From contig WSYJ01000157.1 in NCBI GenBank assembly GCA_020186115.1, positions 744,001-808,000 of the forward strand: a stretch of 64,000 nucleotides of DNA, given 5' to 3'. The DNA comes from Histomonas meleagridis (taxonomy: Eukaryota; Parabasalia; Tritrichomonadida; Dientamoebidae). The first letter of the stretch is position 1. The number at the start of each line of letters is the position of its first letter. The notes below the pieces were generated by a model. It saw only the letters and a program-made list of their open reading frames with translations, had not been told where the DNA came from and made no database searches. Made by a program: the position numbers and the translations under genes. This document shows, in pieces, positions 1 through 10,125 of this stretch.

Positions 1-1
1 T

Positions 2-1738
2 TGGACAACAAGGCATCAAATCCATGAACAAGCAATGTCTCTTGGTACTTCTCTTGTAGAAATTGGTCTTAAACCTGGAGATAGACTTGGAGTCTATTGT
101 GAAAATCGTATTGAATCTGTTATTTTCCTTGAAGCAGCACAAATCTATGGATTTAATATTGTTTTTGCATTTGATTCATCTCTTGAAGCTTATGGTAGTT
201 TTATTTTTTCTGATTCAGAAACTTCAATTCTTTATGTATCACCTCTTAAAAGTCGTAATCTTAATCATATTTTCAAGGGCGGTCTACCACATCTTCACAC
301 CCTCATTCTAAACGAGCATATTGATCAATCCTATAAAATTAAAATTCCCAAAAACGTTAAACAAGTTCTTCTTGAACCTCTTCTTCATAAAACCGAATAC
401 ATCCTTCCTCCTTTAATAGTTCCTGAAGACATATGTACAATTTGTTATTCGTCTGGTACAGTTGGTGCACCTAAAGGTGTAATGTTATCACATCATGTAA
501 TGTTATATGCAATATATACGATTACAGCATCTGTGAATGCTCGTGAGTGGATTATACATGTATCATTTCTTCCACTAGCTCATATTCTTGAACGAATTAC
601 AGTTGGAGTAATAATGTTTTCAGGTGGAAGAATTGTTTTCGCTCGAAATAATTTTGGAACTGCGTTTGAAGACATGAAAATCGTCCACGCAACCGCAGGC
701 CCGAATATTCCATTTGTACTACAAAAACTTCATACAACTATAAAAGAGAAAAGTTGTCAAAATAAATTTTCTCAATTTGCATTAAAAACCGCTCTTTCGA
801 TTCAGAGCTTTACGAGAAAACTGGGATTCAGGAGCAGAATTGCGGATTCATTAGTTTTTGACCCTATTAAAAAGGCTTTAGGTGGATGTCTTGAATGGTT
901 CGTAGTTGCTGGTGATACTTTTTCAGCTAATGTTCATCAAGAACTTTCAGATATTCTTGATATTGATTTGATCACTATATATGGACTTTCAGAATGTGGT
1001 GGTCCTGCATCTATTTCAGATCGCTACGACATTGTTCCTGGTACTGTAGGTTGTGTAGCTCCATATGTCAATATATCAATTTCACAAAATCAAGATATTT
1101 ATCTTAATGGCAACACTATGTTCTCCGGGTATTGGAACAACCCATCCATTACATCCAAGAGCTATAAAGGTGGTATGTTTAGTACTGGTGACAAAGGATA
1201 TGTTGATCCCCATGGCTATCTAATTGTTACTGGACGCTCATCCGACATCTTTGAATATGAGCCAGGTGTCCAGCTTGCATTACCATATTTAAGTTTTGCA
1301 TATCAAAAATCGCGATATGTCAATCAAATCTTTATCTACCCATATGCTAAGCGGAAGTGTCTTTTAGCCATAATAGTGCCCAAGAAATCCATTGTCGAAT
1401 ACGCAATGTCCGCAACAATTAACGATGACGAAACACTGGAAAAACTCAGCCGCGAGCAGCGCTACACCGAATGGGCGCGGAAGTACTTGCGCAGCTACGC
1501 GCGCTACGAGAAGTTGCCAAGCGTTGCGTACTTGGCTGCCATCCGGCATGTGGGAAAGCAGTTCTCGATCGAGGACGGGCTGCTGACGCAAACGGGCAAG
1601 CAAAGGAGAAAGGAATTTATAAAGAAATTCGAAAGTGATATCGAAGACATGAAGAAAGAAGTCGACGAAAGAAGAGAAAGGAAGAAATTGACGGACGACA
1701 TGCTGGAGTATGACGACGAAAAAGATGAAGATGTGTAA
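2..1738 (+). CDS. Long-chain acyl-CoA synthetase (5' end outside window)
   Basis: This is an AMP-forming ligase that activates fatty acids to acyl-CoA. The reading frame is open to the window edge with residues typical of the family (WTTRHQIHEQAMSLG), so the true start lies upstream and the ATG at 35 is internal. Visible motifs are the phosphate-binding loop YSSGTVGAPKG (about nt 443-477), YGLSEC (about nt 980), and STGDKGYVD followed by TGRSSDIF (nt 1180-1250), which are the A3, A5 and A7/A8 regions. The C-terminus is charged and lysine/glutamate-rich. About nt 1430-1600 is far richer in GC than the rest: I count 37 of 60 bases at 1441-1500 against 21 of 60 at 61-120. The stop runs into TAAATAAA, a likely trichomonad polyadenylation signal. 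The family call is secure; substrate chain length is inferred. Confidence 0.9.
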   Translation, partial: WTTRHQIHEQAMSLGTSLVEIGLKPGDRLGVYCENRIESVIFLEAAQIYGFNIVFAFDSSLEAYGSFIFSDSETSILYVSPLKSRNLNHIFKGGLPHLHTLILNEHIDQSYKIKIPKNVKQVLLEPLLHKTEYILPPLIVPEDICTICYSSGTVGAPKGVMLSHHVMLYAIYTITASVNAREWIIHVSFLPLAHILERITVGVIMFSGGRIVFARNNFGTAFEDMKIVHATAGPNIPFVLQKLHTTIKEKSCQNKFSQFALKTALSIQSFTRKLGFRSRIADSLVFDPIKKALGGCLEWFVVAGDTFSANVHQELSDILDIDLITIYGLSECGGPASISDRYDIVPGTVGCVAPYVNISISQNQDIYLNGNTMFSGYWNNPSITSKSYKGGMFSTGDKGYVDPHGYLIVTGRSSDIFEYEPGVQLALPYLSFAYQKSRYVNQIFIYPYAKRKCLLAIIVPKKSIVEYAMSATINDDETLEKLSREQRYTEWARKYLRSYARYEKLPSVAYLAAIRHVGKQFSIEDGLLTQTGKQRRKEFIKKFESDIEDMKKEVDERRERKKLTDDMLEYDDEKDEDV

Positions 1739-2177
1739 ATAAAAATAGAAATTTATTAAAATGTATTAAAAAATTACAAAAATACAAATCTATAAAACTC
1801 GAGCTTTAAAATGTTGGCATTTCACACACTAATATTAAAATACGGCAATAGTCTCGTGAAAATCATATACCATTTGAGAGTTCAACGAATGAAAACTATT
1901 GTAAGAATCATCTTCCTTCTAATTCAAATGCAAATTTAATAAACAAAAAGCATTAGAAGGAAAATTAATTCTTAGATCTTTTTTATTTTATCTAATACAA
2001 ACAAAATTTTCAAGGATTTGGAGAAAATATATTTTATAGTGAAAAAAAAGAACAGATAAAATATTACCAATTCCTTAAGTTGGACGCATTATTTAAAGTT
2101 AGTAATATAACGTGAAACACATTTTTTCCATTCGTTTGCTTGGACAAATCCATAAAAAACAGTTATTTTTCTATTGT
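1739..2177. other. Convergent intergenic spacer
   Basis: This AT-rich spacer lies between two genes that converge on it, the acyl-CoA synthetase from the left and V-ATPase subunit a from the right. I see no coding potential, only the 3' flanks of both genes. Confidence 0.6.
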
Positions 2178-4550
2178 TTACTGGTCGACCTTAGACAAGT
2201 CCTTCCTGAGCGATATTGGCCTGAACGCCACTCCCATTCCCTCGTAAAACTTTGACGAGAACTCGACCCACATCAAACGTATAGCGTGAAGGAGTGCAGA
2301 GAAAGCCTCCATACCGAGCAAGATTGCCACTGACAGAGCTGCGAATCCAGCGAATCCGATGAAGATGAAAAAGAAGTTTCCTGCGTTGATTTCAATTATC
2401 AACAATTCCTCATAAACGACGTGAGACAGCTGCGAATGTGCCAAAGACAACGCCCACAAACGAAGGTATGAAGCTGTATGAGACAAAGCGCCTAAGCAAA
2501 ACTCGATTACACCGATTAAGTTCATCACGAAAATTTCCAACACGCTGAAGTTTGGTGTACCTCTTAACTTAATACAATCATAGATTGGCTTAGCGAACAA
2601 TAGATAAGGTATAGATATGAAGAATATTATCACAATGACTAATTGTATATCCCATTGTTCCTTATATAATTGTAATGTTTGATCTTTCGATCCCAAATTT
2701 AATATCATTGATATCATCATTTGGATTAAGTTAATACCATTGTTTTGGATGTCTTCACTAAAGTCATTATTACCTTGGAAATGTGTACACCATTTCTTGA
2801 TGATTAAGACAACTAAATATCCAAAGAATGGTATCAAATATAATATCTTTGGTAACCATTCGATGAAGATTGAAGCGACATCTTTACGATGGATATGATT
2901 AATTAATTGTAATACCATTCCAAAGATCATTTGACACATACCCATTACAATGGATAACTTCATCTTATATGAGTTCAAGAAGATTAATTCGTTATCCTTG
3001 AAAAGCCATGTGTGATCGATACCAAATGGATATACATTTGGAGATGTCATGTTCCATTGTATCATTCCACTTGCTGTTACATGTGGTTCATATGATGTCT
3101 TAGACATAGAAATAGGTAATCCAAAACATTCATTATATATAAAGCCACAATATAATGAACATATTGAAGCAATTAATAATAACCACTTAAATCGAAAGAT
3201 ACTTCCAACCATTCCTTCTGGTGTAGCCTTACGTGAGATAACTAAGATTGCAATAGATGCTAACAAATAAAAGAATGCATGCCCAATATCACCAAACATA
3301 ATAGCAAATAAGAATGGATACATGGAATAAAACGCACCGCCATTTAACTCATCATAATTTGGTACTCCATATGAATCATTAAGTAATTGGAATGAATACG
3401 TAAAATCATTACGCTCGATAAATGTAGGAATGATAATTTCCTTCTGGTCTTCATATGGTAACTCTTTGTTAGCCTTCAATAAGTCTTCTGCAGTAGTTTT
3501 GTGAACTTGTACTGGGACTCCACTTCCAGACTCTTGATACGCTTGTTGTAACAATGGTTGCAGTTGCCCAATTAATCGACGTGGGACCCATCCGGTGAAG
3601 ATGACTGATGATTCGATCTTTTCATAGTCACCGTAATCTAAGTATAAGTAAATTTGTTTCATTTGTGTGATGAAATATTTCCAATTCCAATAACGATGAC
3701 TAATGTCTTGTAAGAAATGGAAGTTCTCACTTCCTGTTTGTGAAAATACTTCTTCCATTTGACGGAGTTCAACACTAAGTTCTTCTTCTTTTTTTTCAAT
3801 AATTGAGACATCAACAGGATTTTCAAATACTTCCGTGGAAAATGCTTCGCAAATCTTCTTAATCTTGGTTAAGATTGATAAGGATGAGGTAAAGATACAA
3901 AATGGTGTAGATTCACCATTAGATTCGCCAAGTCGATATATTATATTTCGACGTGAGGCACGAAATGCCATTGTAATAAGTTTTTGGATTCTGTTGTCGG
4001 GCGCAAAACCTATAACTGCTGAAACAATGTCATCTTCAAGAACTGATAATTCAAGATTTGAACTTTCTTGATTTCGTGTAACTTCATTTTCCATACGCTC
4101 GTTTTGGATGACGGATTTGAAAAATCCAAGAGCAGAAAGTTCAGCTTTACGTAATGTATATTGTGAATTCATATTTTGAAATATGTTGATTTTCTCTTTA
4201 AGTTGATTATCTGCATCACGAATTTCTTGAAGGATGTCAGAGAGGTTGGGCTCAACTTGTCTTGCAATATATTCTTCATAAGAAGGCTTTGGAGGTAATA
4301 AATTTTGACCTTCTGTTGAAGAATAATCCTTTAAATATTGTGAAATATAACGAAGAGACCTATCTGCTTCTTCACATTGCATATACATTTCAGCATGTCT
4401 TTTTTGAACCTGAACATTTCCTTGGTAATAGTCAATTAGTTGTACATTACCATTGATTGCAATCTTTTTGATAATGTAGAATGCCGTTTCTGACGAACAG
4501 ATGATTTCCACCTGGTCCATCGGCTCAGGGAAGAAAATCGAGGGATTCAT
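2178..4550 (-). CDS. V-type proton ATPase 100/116-kDa subunit a
   Basis: This is the membrane subunit of the V-ATPase that, with the proteolipid ring, forms the proton half-channels acidifying vacuoles and lysosomes. The N-terminal half is cytosolic and helical (CEEADRSLRYI near the start, then coiled coil). The C-terminal half holds multiple membrane segments. The signature YLRLWALSLAHSQLSHVVYE is present near residue 697 and contains the arginine essential for proton transfer in this family. I chose the ATG at 4550 because the longer open frame to 4559 has no upstream ATG. The last ~300 nt (2178-2480) are clearly more GC-rich than the body. The gene is divergent from the kinase gene at 5123, with an AACCGTTTTTA box at 4694 upstream. 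Length (790 aa) is normal for the family. Confidence 0.95.
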   Translation of the reverse strand: MNPSIFFPEPMDQVEIICSSETAFYIIKKIAINGNVQLIDYYQGNVQVQKRHAEMYMQCEEADRSLRYISQYLKDYSSTEGQNLLPPKPSYEEYIARQVEPNLSDILQEIRDADNQLKEKINIFQNMNSQYTLRKAELSALGFFKSVIQNERMENEVTRNQESSNLELSVLEDDIVSAVIGFAPDNRIQKLITMAFRASRRNIIYRLGESNGESTPFCIFTSSLSILTKIKKICEAFSTEVFENPVDVSIIEKKEEELSVELRQMEEVFSQTGSENFHFLQDISHRYWNWKYFITQMKQIYLYLDYGDYEKIESSVIFTGWVPRRLIGQLQPLLQQAYQESGSGVPVQVHKTTAEDLLKANKELPYEDQKEIIIPTFIERNDFTYSFQLLNDSYGVPNYDELNGGAFYSMYPFLFAIMFGDIGHAFFYLLASIAILVISRKATPEGMVGSIFRFKWLLLIASICSLYCGFIYNECFGLPISMSKTSYEPHVTASGMIQWNMTSPNVYPFGIDHTWLFKDNELIFLNSYKMKLSIVMGMCQMIFGMVLQLINHIHRKDVASIFIEWLPKILYLIPFFGYLVVLIIKKWCTHFQGNNDFSEDIQNNGINLIQMMISMILNLGSKDQTLQLYKEQWDIQLVIVIIFFISIPYLLFAKPIYDCIKLRGTPNFSVLEIFVMNLIGVIEFCLGALSHTASYLRLWALSLAHSQLSHVVYEELLIIEINAGNFFFIFIGFAGFAALSVAILLGMEAFSALLHAIRLMWVEFSSKFYEGMGVAFRPISLRKDLSKVDQ

Positions 4551-5122
4551 CAAAATCAATGAAGTGGTTTATCATTCAAAAAACCCCTATCCTCTTCATT
4601 CAAAATCACAAACCAGGGGGGGATGGTCATAAGCATTCAATTTCTGGCTGCCCTATCATTCAAAGTAAACTCGTTAAAAAATCATAATCACTTTAACCGT
4701 TTTTATTGTCCATATCGAAGCATTGAAAAACCACTTTTTATGGTTGGTTTATGACAGTTTATTAACATCATTTAACATTTTAAAAAAAAAAAATTACCAA
4801 AAATATTGATTTTACGAGTCATTATTAAATGAAATTAAACACGTTAAGTTATAAACATGTAATTTGTTATTCGAATTCTATTTTGAATCTAAAATTTAAT
4901 TTTCGATTAATCAGAAAAAAATTAGAGAAATTAGATTGTGCATTAGAAATTTATATTAATATAAGAGAAATGTTATAAAATAATAGAAAGAGTTGAAAAT
5001 GAAGATAATGTTATATGGCTAAATATAATTTCAGTTCATCAGAAAAAGCTCAAGCTGTATGTGATTTGAATTGGCGCCGGAATTTATAAACGGCTCAACA
5101 AAAAATACAAAACAAAAAAGAT
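4551..5122. promoter_or_regulatory. Divergent promoter region, V-ATPase a / kinase
   Basis: This 570-bp spacer lies between divergent starts. It contains AACCGTTTTTA at 4694-4704 and ATAAACGGCTCAAC just before the kinase start (about 5086-5099). These resemble the Myb-type M3/MRE boxes known from trichomonad promoters. Several TCATTC/TCATCA strings near 4560-4670 could act as initiators. No ORF of note. Confidence 0.45.
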
Positions 5123-6121
5123 ATGGACATTCCAATCCCTGATTTTGATGGGTTTAGTGATGACCAAAGCGTAGTTTCTTCACTACTTGGCTCTATTCCA
5201 GGTTCACCAGTTTTTTCTTTTGGTTTATCATGTGATCCATCAAAAACTTTTGACTCACATACAAAAAACGAACTTTCTTATGATTCTTTCAATCCTATTC
5301 ATCAAGCAAAAACATGTACAATCTATATTGCAAAAGATGCATTTTTTTTCTATGTTTTAAAAGCATCAACAAAACAACGATTGATTAAATATGAATGGAA
5401 AATGTACAACAGTGTTGGTGAATGTCCAACAATTATTAAAGCATATGATTCATGGGATCAAGAAGGAATGTCTTTCATCCAACTTGAATTTGCTGTTGGT
5501 GGACCATTATTTGATTTATTACCATTCATAGACAGGAAGAATTCATGGAAATTACTAGCTCATATATCATTAGCAATTCATCAAGTTCATTCAAAAGGCT
5601 ATATTCATCTTGATATTTCACCATCAAATATTTTAGAAGTTAACGGAACATTTCCAAAAGACCCATTATTCAAACTAGCAGATTTTGGTACAGTAATTAG
5701 AGAAGGAACTTTTTGCCAGAGTAATGAAGGTGCTGGACCATATGCATCGCCAGAATCAATTCGTTTCCCTACAGCAGGACCTGTTAGTTTCCCAACTGAT
5801 ATATGGAGTTTTGGAGCCGTAATGTATGAAGCAGTAACTCATAAGAAAATGCCCAGAGATTTCAATGGATATGATGCTATAAGAAATGGAACTTATGACT
5901 TGTCTTTGATTCCTGACGAATTTGAAATCGTGAGACATATGTTAAATCCTAATCCTAATAATAGACCAACAGTTAATGACCTTTTAATGATACCAAATGT
6001 CCAACAAATCTTAAGTAATTTGGGAGAAGCAGTAGATACAAGAAGAACTCCGGCAAATATGGATGATCATGTCAATCTGGAGTTACGGAGAAGAGAGTCT
6101 TTTGATGATTTTGTTTTTTAG
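5123..6121 (+). CDS. Protein kinase, possibly Wee1/Myt1-related
   Basis: A 332-aa protein with one kinase domain (about residues 55-295). Visible elements are VLK with Lys80, the catalytic loop HLDISPSN (Asp164, Asn169), DFG at 187-189, the APE-like ASPES near 209, and FPTDIWSFGAVMYE. The HLD-x-x-P-x-N loop and short N-terminus recall the Wee1/Myt1 group, but the normal lysine two residues after the catalytic Asp is Ser166 and the glycine-rich loop is not recognisable. Activity may therefore be altered or lost. The C-terminal ~35 residues are charged. The gene stands upstream of the TFIIIC subunit on the same strand. The kinase fold is certain from the motifs; the subgroup is a guess. Confidence 0.85.
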   Translation: MDIPIPDFDGFSDDQSVVSSLLGSIPGSPVFSFGLSCDPSKTFDSHTKNELSYDSFNPIHQAKTCTIYIAKDAFFFYVLKASTKQRLIKYEWKMYNSVGECPTIIKAYDSWDQEGMSFIQLEFAVGGPLFDLLPFIDRKNSWKLLAHISLAIHQVHSKGYIHLDISPSNILEVNGTFPKDPLFKLADFGTVIREGTFCQSNEGAGPYASPESIRFPTAGPVSFPTDIWSFGAVMYEAVTHKKMPRDFNGYDAIRNGTYDLSLIPDEFEIVRHMLNPNPNNRPTVNDLLMIPNVQQILSNLGEAVDTRRTPANMDDHVNLELRRRESFDDFVF

Positions 6122-6238
6122 TTAAAGAACGGCCATCAAATGTACAGTGAATAAACGTTACGATCTAAAAAAAATGAAAATAACAATTTTTAAGTTAAAC
6201 GTTTTTAAACGTCCTCCAGACTCTAAAATCAAAATTCG

Positions 6239-8563
6239 ATGGACAACGTAGAAAAATATGAATCTAAATTAGATGAAATAGCAGAATTAGATGATATTCC
6301 AGAAGAAGTCCTCAATGAATTTGTTGATGATACTCAAAATTTTTTTGATTCTTATGTTTCTACTAGAATTGAAATGAAAACTATACAAGAAATGGATGAA
6401 GCAGAATACAAAGGTAGTGAAGCTGAAGCTAATAGAAGAAAACGTAGAAGAAGGCTTGGTGAAAATTTACCTGAAGATGTTGCTTTTATTATCAAAAATG
6501 CTTATTCAGAATATTTTGATGGTAATTTGTATAGAGCAACTGTCCTTGCTGAAGACGCAATTTCACAAAATCCAAGAGCACCTGAACCATATAATCTATT
6601 AGCATTAATTTCAGAAGAACAAGAATCACCTGAAAAAGCATTAGTTTTTCTTGTAAAAGCAGCAGAGCTTTCAACAGATGCAACAGAGTTATGGCTTGAA
6701 TGTGCTAGAATTACAAAACAACTTGGAAAATTATCACAAACAGCTTCTTACCTAAAAAAAGCAGCACAATCAAATCCAAATGATACATCGGCTTTACTTG
6801 AACTTTATGATCTTGTTAACAATCAATTTAGTGATAATCGAACAATGATTTGGACACTTAAAGAACTCACCAAAAGAGTTCCAACAGAAGGCAAATATGC
6901 TTATGAACTTGCTATGCATCAATATCAAACAGGTAATCCACTTGATGCACTTAAAACTCTTAAGAATTCAATTGATGCACAAATTCAATCACAAACACCA
7001 ATTTCTATGGAAAACGCCAATCTCTTGGCTAGTGGTTATCTTAACAATTCCATGAATGATGAAGTTATTCTTCTTGATTCACAAATCTTAGATGCACCTG
7101 CTGATTTCAGAGCTAATGCTGGAATTGCATATCTTAGGAAAGGTGACATTAATGAAGCAATGAAATGTTTTGAGCCATTAACATTACTTTCTCCTTCTGT
7201 TTTTCATGATGTTTTTGAAGCCGTTACTGAGGAATTGATAAACGGTCGCTTCTATCATCAAGCCATTCAATTTCTTCAACTTATGCAAAATGATGGTGTT
7301 GAATGTCGGGAAGACATCGCATTTTGTTATGCATCATCTGATCAAATTGATGAAGCGATTGACACATTAAAGAGTTTAATTCTTGATAATCCAGCATTAC
7401 CTACACCACCAACTACGTTATATACATTAATGAGAGATAATGGCAGAGAAGTTGAAGCGATACAATGGCTTGAAGCTAATTGTCCTGGCGGTAAACAAAG
7501 TGATGAAATCATTCTTAAAAGAGCTTTAATTGCACATGATAATTCGGACATTGATCAATTTTTAGAGCTTGCTACACCATTACTATGTCGAATTTTATAT
7601 GATATATATCATATGCATTTACTTAAAAAGGATTCCAAATCAATTGAAAAAATGTTGGGCTTAGATTCGATTGGTAAAATGAATCCATTCATGATGAAAA
7701 TATTACGATATCGAAGATATTCACAAGGAACGACAATTCCCGAAAGTCAAATCTTCTCATTGTCTTCCACATGTTTATTATATCTATTTAATCAGAAGCG
7801 TTTAGAAGAAGCTTTTGTATTAGGAGGGCTTTTAGTTATATGTCGAGAAAAACTTGAGAAACATGTTTATTTCGATGTTTTGTTTATGTTTGCATTAATC
7901 ACATTCTCATTAGGCGATGGGTCATCAGCATGTTCCGTCATGCGCACAGTATTACTTGAAAATAATGATAATGATGTTGTCTGGGAATTTTTTAATATGT
8001 TTATCCAGAAAGCGCCTAAAGAAGAAAATCATACGCATAAATTTTTGTTAAGAACACTCACGAAATTACCTGATTGCGTCCCGTTACAAATATTACTTGG
8101 TAATCATTCACAAAGTACAATTTGGTTTGATCATGCAATTGTTCAATATTTAAATGCTTATAAAGATAAACCTGATGAACCAATTATTACTTTGTTGTTA
8201 TGCGCTTCTTATTTGTCGAAAGCTTATGTCCGAACTCAACAAAATCCAAGAAAATCTGTTTTATGTAGTTACGCTTGTATTCGGAAATATTATGAAGCAA
8301 GATGCGAAGATTTCCCTGCTGAGGCTGATTATAATTTAGGGAGATTTTATCACACCTTAAAAATGTATCCAAACGCAGAAAAAATGTATCGAAAAGTGCT
8401 CGAACAAAATGTCGACTATTTGCCAATAGCATCAAATGAAAATTCGCATGATTTAAGATATTCACTGAAGAGAGATGCTGCTTATAACTTGTATTTGATT
8501 TATAAGGAATCAAATCCAAGCGAAGCAAAAAGAATAGTTAGAAAATATTTAGTAATTGATTAA
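6239..8563 (+). CDS. TFIIIC TPR subunit (GTF3C3/Tfc4-like)
   Basis: A 774-aa TPR protein. An acidic N-terminus (residues 1-80) is followed by ENLPEDVAFIIKNAYSEYFDG and tandem TPRs (for example RAPEPYNLLALISEEQESPE). The C-terminal part reads NLGRFYHTL then KRDAAYNLYLIYKESN, as in human GTF3C3 (TFIIIC102) and yeast Tfc4. The family bridges TFIIIC bound to tRNA/5S genes with TFIIIB, recruiting RNA polymerase III. Upstream, two ACGTTTTTAAACGTC-type boxes lie at 6197-6213. The stop is followed by AAATAAAAC, a likely polyadenylation signal. The VPS29 start follows only 87 nt downstream. A Pol III subunit (RPC9) is encoded about 7 kb away at 15835. Confidence 0.8.
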   Translation: MDNVEKYESKLDEIAELDDIPEEVLNEFVDDTQNFFDSYVSTRIEMKTIQEMDEAEYKGSEAEANRRKRRRRLGENLPEDVAFIIKNAYSEYFDGNLYRATVLAEDAISQNPRAPEPYNLLALISEEQESPEKALVFLVKAAELSTDATELWLECARITKQLGKLSQTASYLKKAAQSNPNDTSALLELYDLVNNQFSDNRTMIWTLKELTKRVPTEGKYAYELAMHQYQTGNPLDALKTLKNSIDAQIQSQTPISMENANLLASGYLNNSMNDEVILLDSQILDAPADFRANAGIAYLRKGDINEAMKCFEPLTLLSPSVFHDVFEAVTEELINGRFYHQAIQFLQLMQNDGVECREDIAFCYASSDQIDEAIDTLKSLILDNPALPTPPTTLYTLMRDNGREVEAIQWLEANCPGGKQSDEIILKRALIAHDNSDIDQFLELATPLLCRILYDIYHMHLLKKDSKSIEKMLGLDSIGKMNPFMMKILRYRRYSQGTTIPESQIFSLSSTCLLYLFNQKRLEEAFVLGGLLVICREKLEKHVYFDVLFMFALITFSLGDGSSACSVMRTVLLENNDNDVVWEFFNMFIQKAPKEENHTHKFLLRTLTKLPDCVPLQILLGNHSQSTIWFDHAIVQYLNAYKDKPDEPIITLLLCASYLSKAYVRTQQNPRKSVLCSYACIRKYYEARCEDFPAEADYNLGRFYHTLKMYPNAEKMYRKVLEQNVDYLPIASNENSHDLRYSLKRDAAYNLYLIYKESNPSEAKRIVRKYLVID

Positions 8564-8590
8564 ATAAAACTTTTTTTTATTGTAAACTGT

Positions 8591-8620
8591 AAAAACGTTT
8601 TGCTTAACGGTTTTGAAAAC
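8591..8620 (+). promoter_or_regulatory. Myb-type promoter box upstream of VPS29
   Basis: An AACGTTTT element followed by AACGGTTTT sits 30-60 nt upstream of the VPS29 ATG. It is the clearest case of a motif repeated upstream of many genes in this window (see findings). By analogy with the Myb-bound M3/MRE motifs of Trichomonas vaginalis it is likely a core promoter element. Confidence 0.5.
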
Positions 8621-8650
8621 AATCAAAATGTCAAAACCGTCATCGACCCA

Positions 8651-9214
8651 ATGCTTGTTCTGATCATTGGTGATCTACATATCCCTTATAAGGCTCATGA
8701 AATTTCGAAAATTTTCAGAGAAAACTTGGTCCCTGGGAAGATCCACCAGATTCTTTGTACCGGTAATGTTTGCGTAAAATCAGAAATGGATTATTTAAGA
8801 ACAATTTGTAACGAAATTGTGGTTGTCCGTGGAGAAAATGATGACGATTGCATAAGTAATATCGAACAAACAGTCCTTACAATCGGTGGGTTCCGTGTTG
8901 GACTTGTAAGCAGTTATAACCTTTTCCCACTTGAAGATAAATCAAGACTTGCAATAAAACAACGTGAACTCGATGTTGACATACTTGTCCACGGAGGAAC
9001 TCATAAAGCATCTGCTTACATATATGATGGATGCTTTTATTTGGATCCAGGATCAGCAACAGGCGCATTTACATCAACGCAATCGCACCCTGTCCCTTCG
9101 TTCATTCTTTTAAATGTTCAAGGAACAACAGCTATTGCTTACATCTACACTTTGAGCGAAGATGGTTCAATTAAAGCAAACAAGGTTAAATACTCCAAAG
9201 AGGAAGAAGAATAA
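8651..9214 (+). CDS. VPS29: Retromer subunit VPS29
   Basis: A 187-aa metallophosphoesterase-fold protein. It carries MLVLIIGDLHIPYKAHEI, LVPGKIHQILCTGNVC, VRGENDDD, a VHGGTHK segment and YLDPGSATGAF, colinear with human VPS29. VPS29 is a scaffold of the retromer complex that recycles cargo from endosomes to the Golgi. The GHTH metal motif of active phosphatases is HGGTH here, consistent with a non-catalytic role. I placed the start at 8651 because it aligns with the N-terminus of known VPS29 and the upstream frame has no ATG. Upstream, AAAAACGTTTTGCTTAACGG (8591-8610) is a clear double Myb-type box. Confidence 0.95.
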   Translation: MLVLIIGDLHIPYKAHEISKIFRENLVPGKIHQILCTGNVCVKSEMDYLRTICNEIVVVRGENDDDCISNIEQTVLTIGGFRVGLVSSYNLFPLEDKSRLAIKQRELDVDILVHGGTHKASAYIYDGCFYLDPGSATGAFTSTQSHPVPSFILLNVQGTTAIAYIYTLSEDGSIKANKVKYSKEEEE

Positions 9215-10125
9215 AGAAGTTTTTCACATACGCATTTTCAATTTTTAAATATTTTAAACGTCCAAAATATAGATTAGTACATGAAAATACTCCAACAAGC
9301 AAGAAGGAATTAATGTGAAGGTGATGTTGTTCCATTTTATTAAATACTTTAAAAATTGAAATAAATATCCGAAACTGAAATTGGCTAATATATGGTAACA
9401 CTTGTTCTTTAAAATAAAGACACTCAATCAGGTTAATTATTTGCAGGAATGGGTATTTGTAATACAATATATTCATATAAATATGACGGTGTGACTGAAT
9501 TTTTAGGTTAAGGCTATTACGAAAAATTAGTTTTTTTTCAAATTAAATCTCAAAGAAAAACAAAATTCTTATTTGAAATTTACGATTGATATCTTTTTGA
9601 TGAATTTATTTTGGTGTATTTCGAACATGTCCAAATTGAGAGTGAATGGATATGATGTTATCTTTATTAAGTCCGAAATTACAAGCATTATTCCCCCATA
9701 TTTCAAACGCTATCAAATAACGGTAATTGCACAAAAAACTGTATTTGGTCAAAGGAATTATAAACGAACACTAAAATTTAGCATTAATCTTCAAATATCT
9801 CAAAATCATTTATATTAAAACAGTATGTCAAATAATATAATTTAATTTAATATTTGTAAAACAATATATTAAAAAATTAACTCTTTTTATTAAGTATATC
9901 TTAAGTTAAATCTTTTTGTAAATAATTTTCCTATTTGGGCGAGATTTTCTTGGTTTGACTAACTTTGTTGAAATGTCGTATGACTTTACATTTCTTTTTT
10001 AATTGAACGATACATCTTTGAGCTACAGTAATTTCAATATCTTTTCAAATTTGATAAAAACATGCTGTCATTTGCCTGTGGTTTGACCGATTTGAATACC
10101 TTATCAAAGTCTTAACATCACAAAG
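9215..10125. other. Intergenic region, no supported gene
   Basis: A 900-bp AT-rich stretch between VPS29 and the saposin-like gene. A short open frame (about 9600-9818) shows no recognisable domain and no codon bias like its neighbours, so I do not call it. Confidence 0.5.

Noticed and set aside
9573-9818. Possible small gene after VPS29
   Set aside because: No recognisable domain, no Myb-type box upstream, and composition is the same as the flanking spacer.
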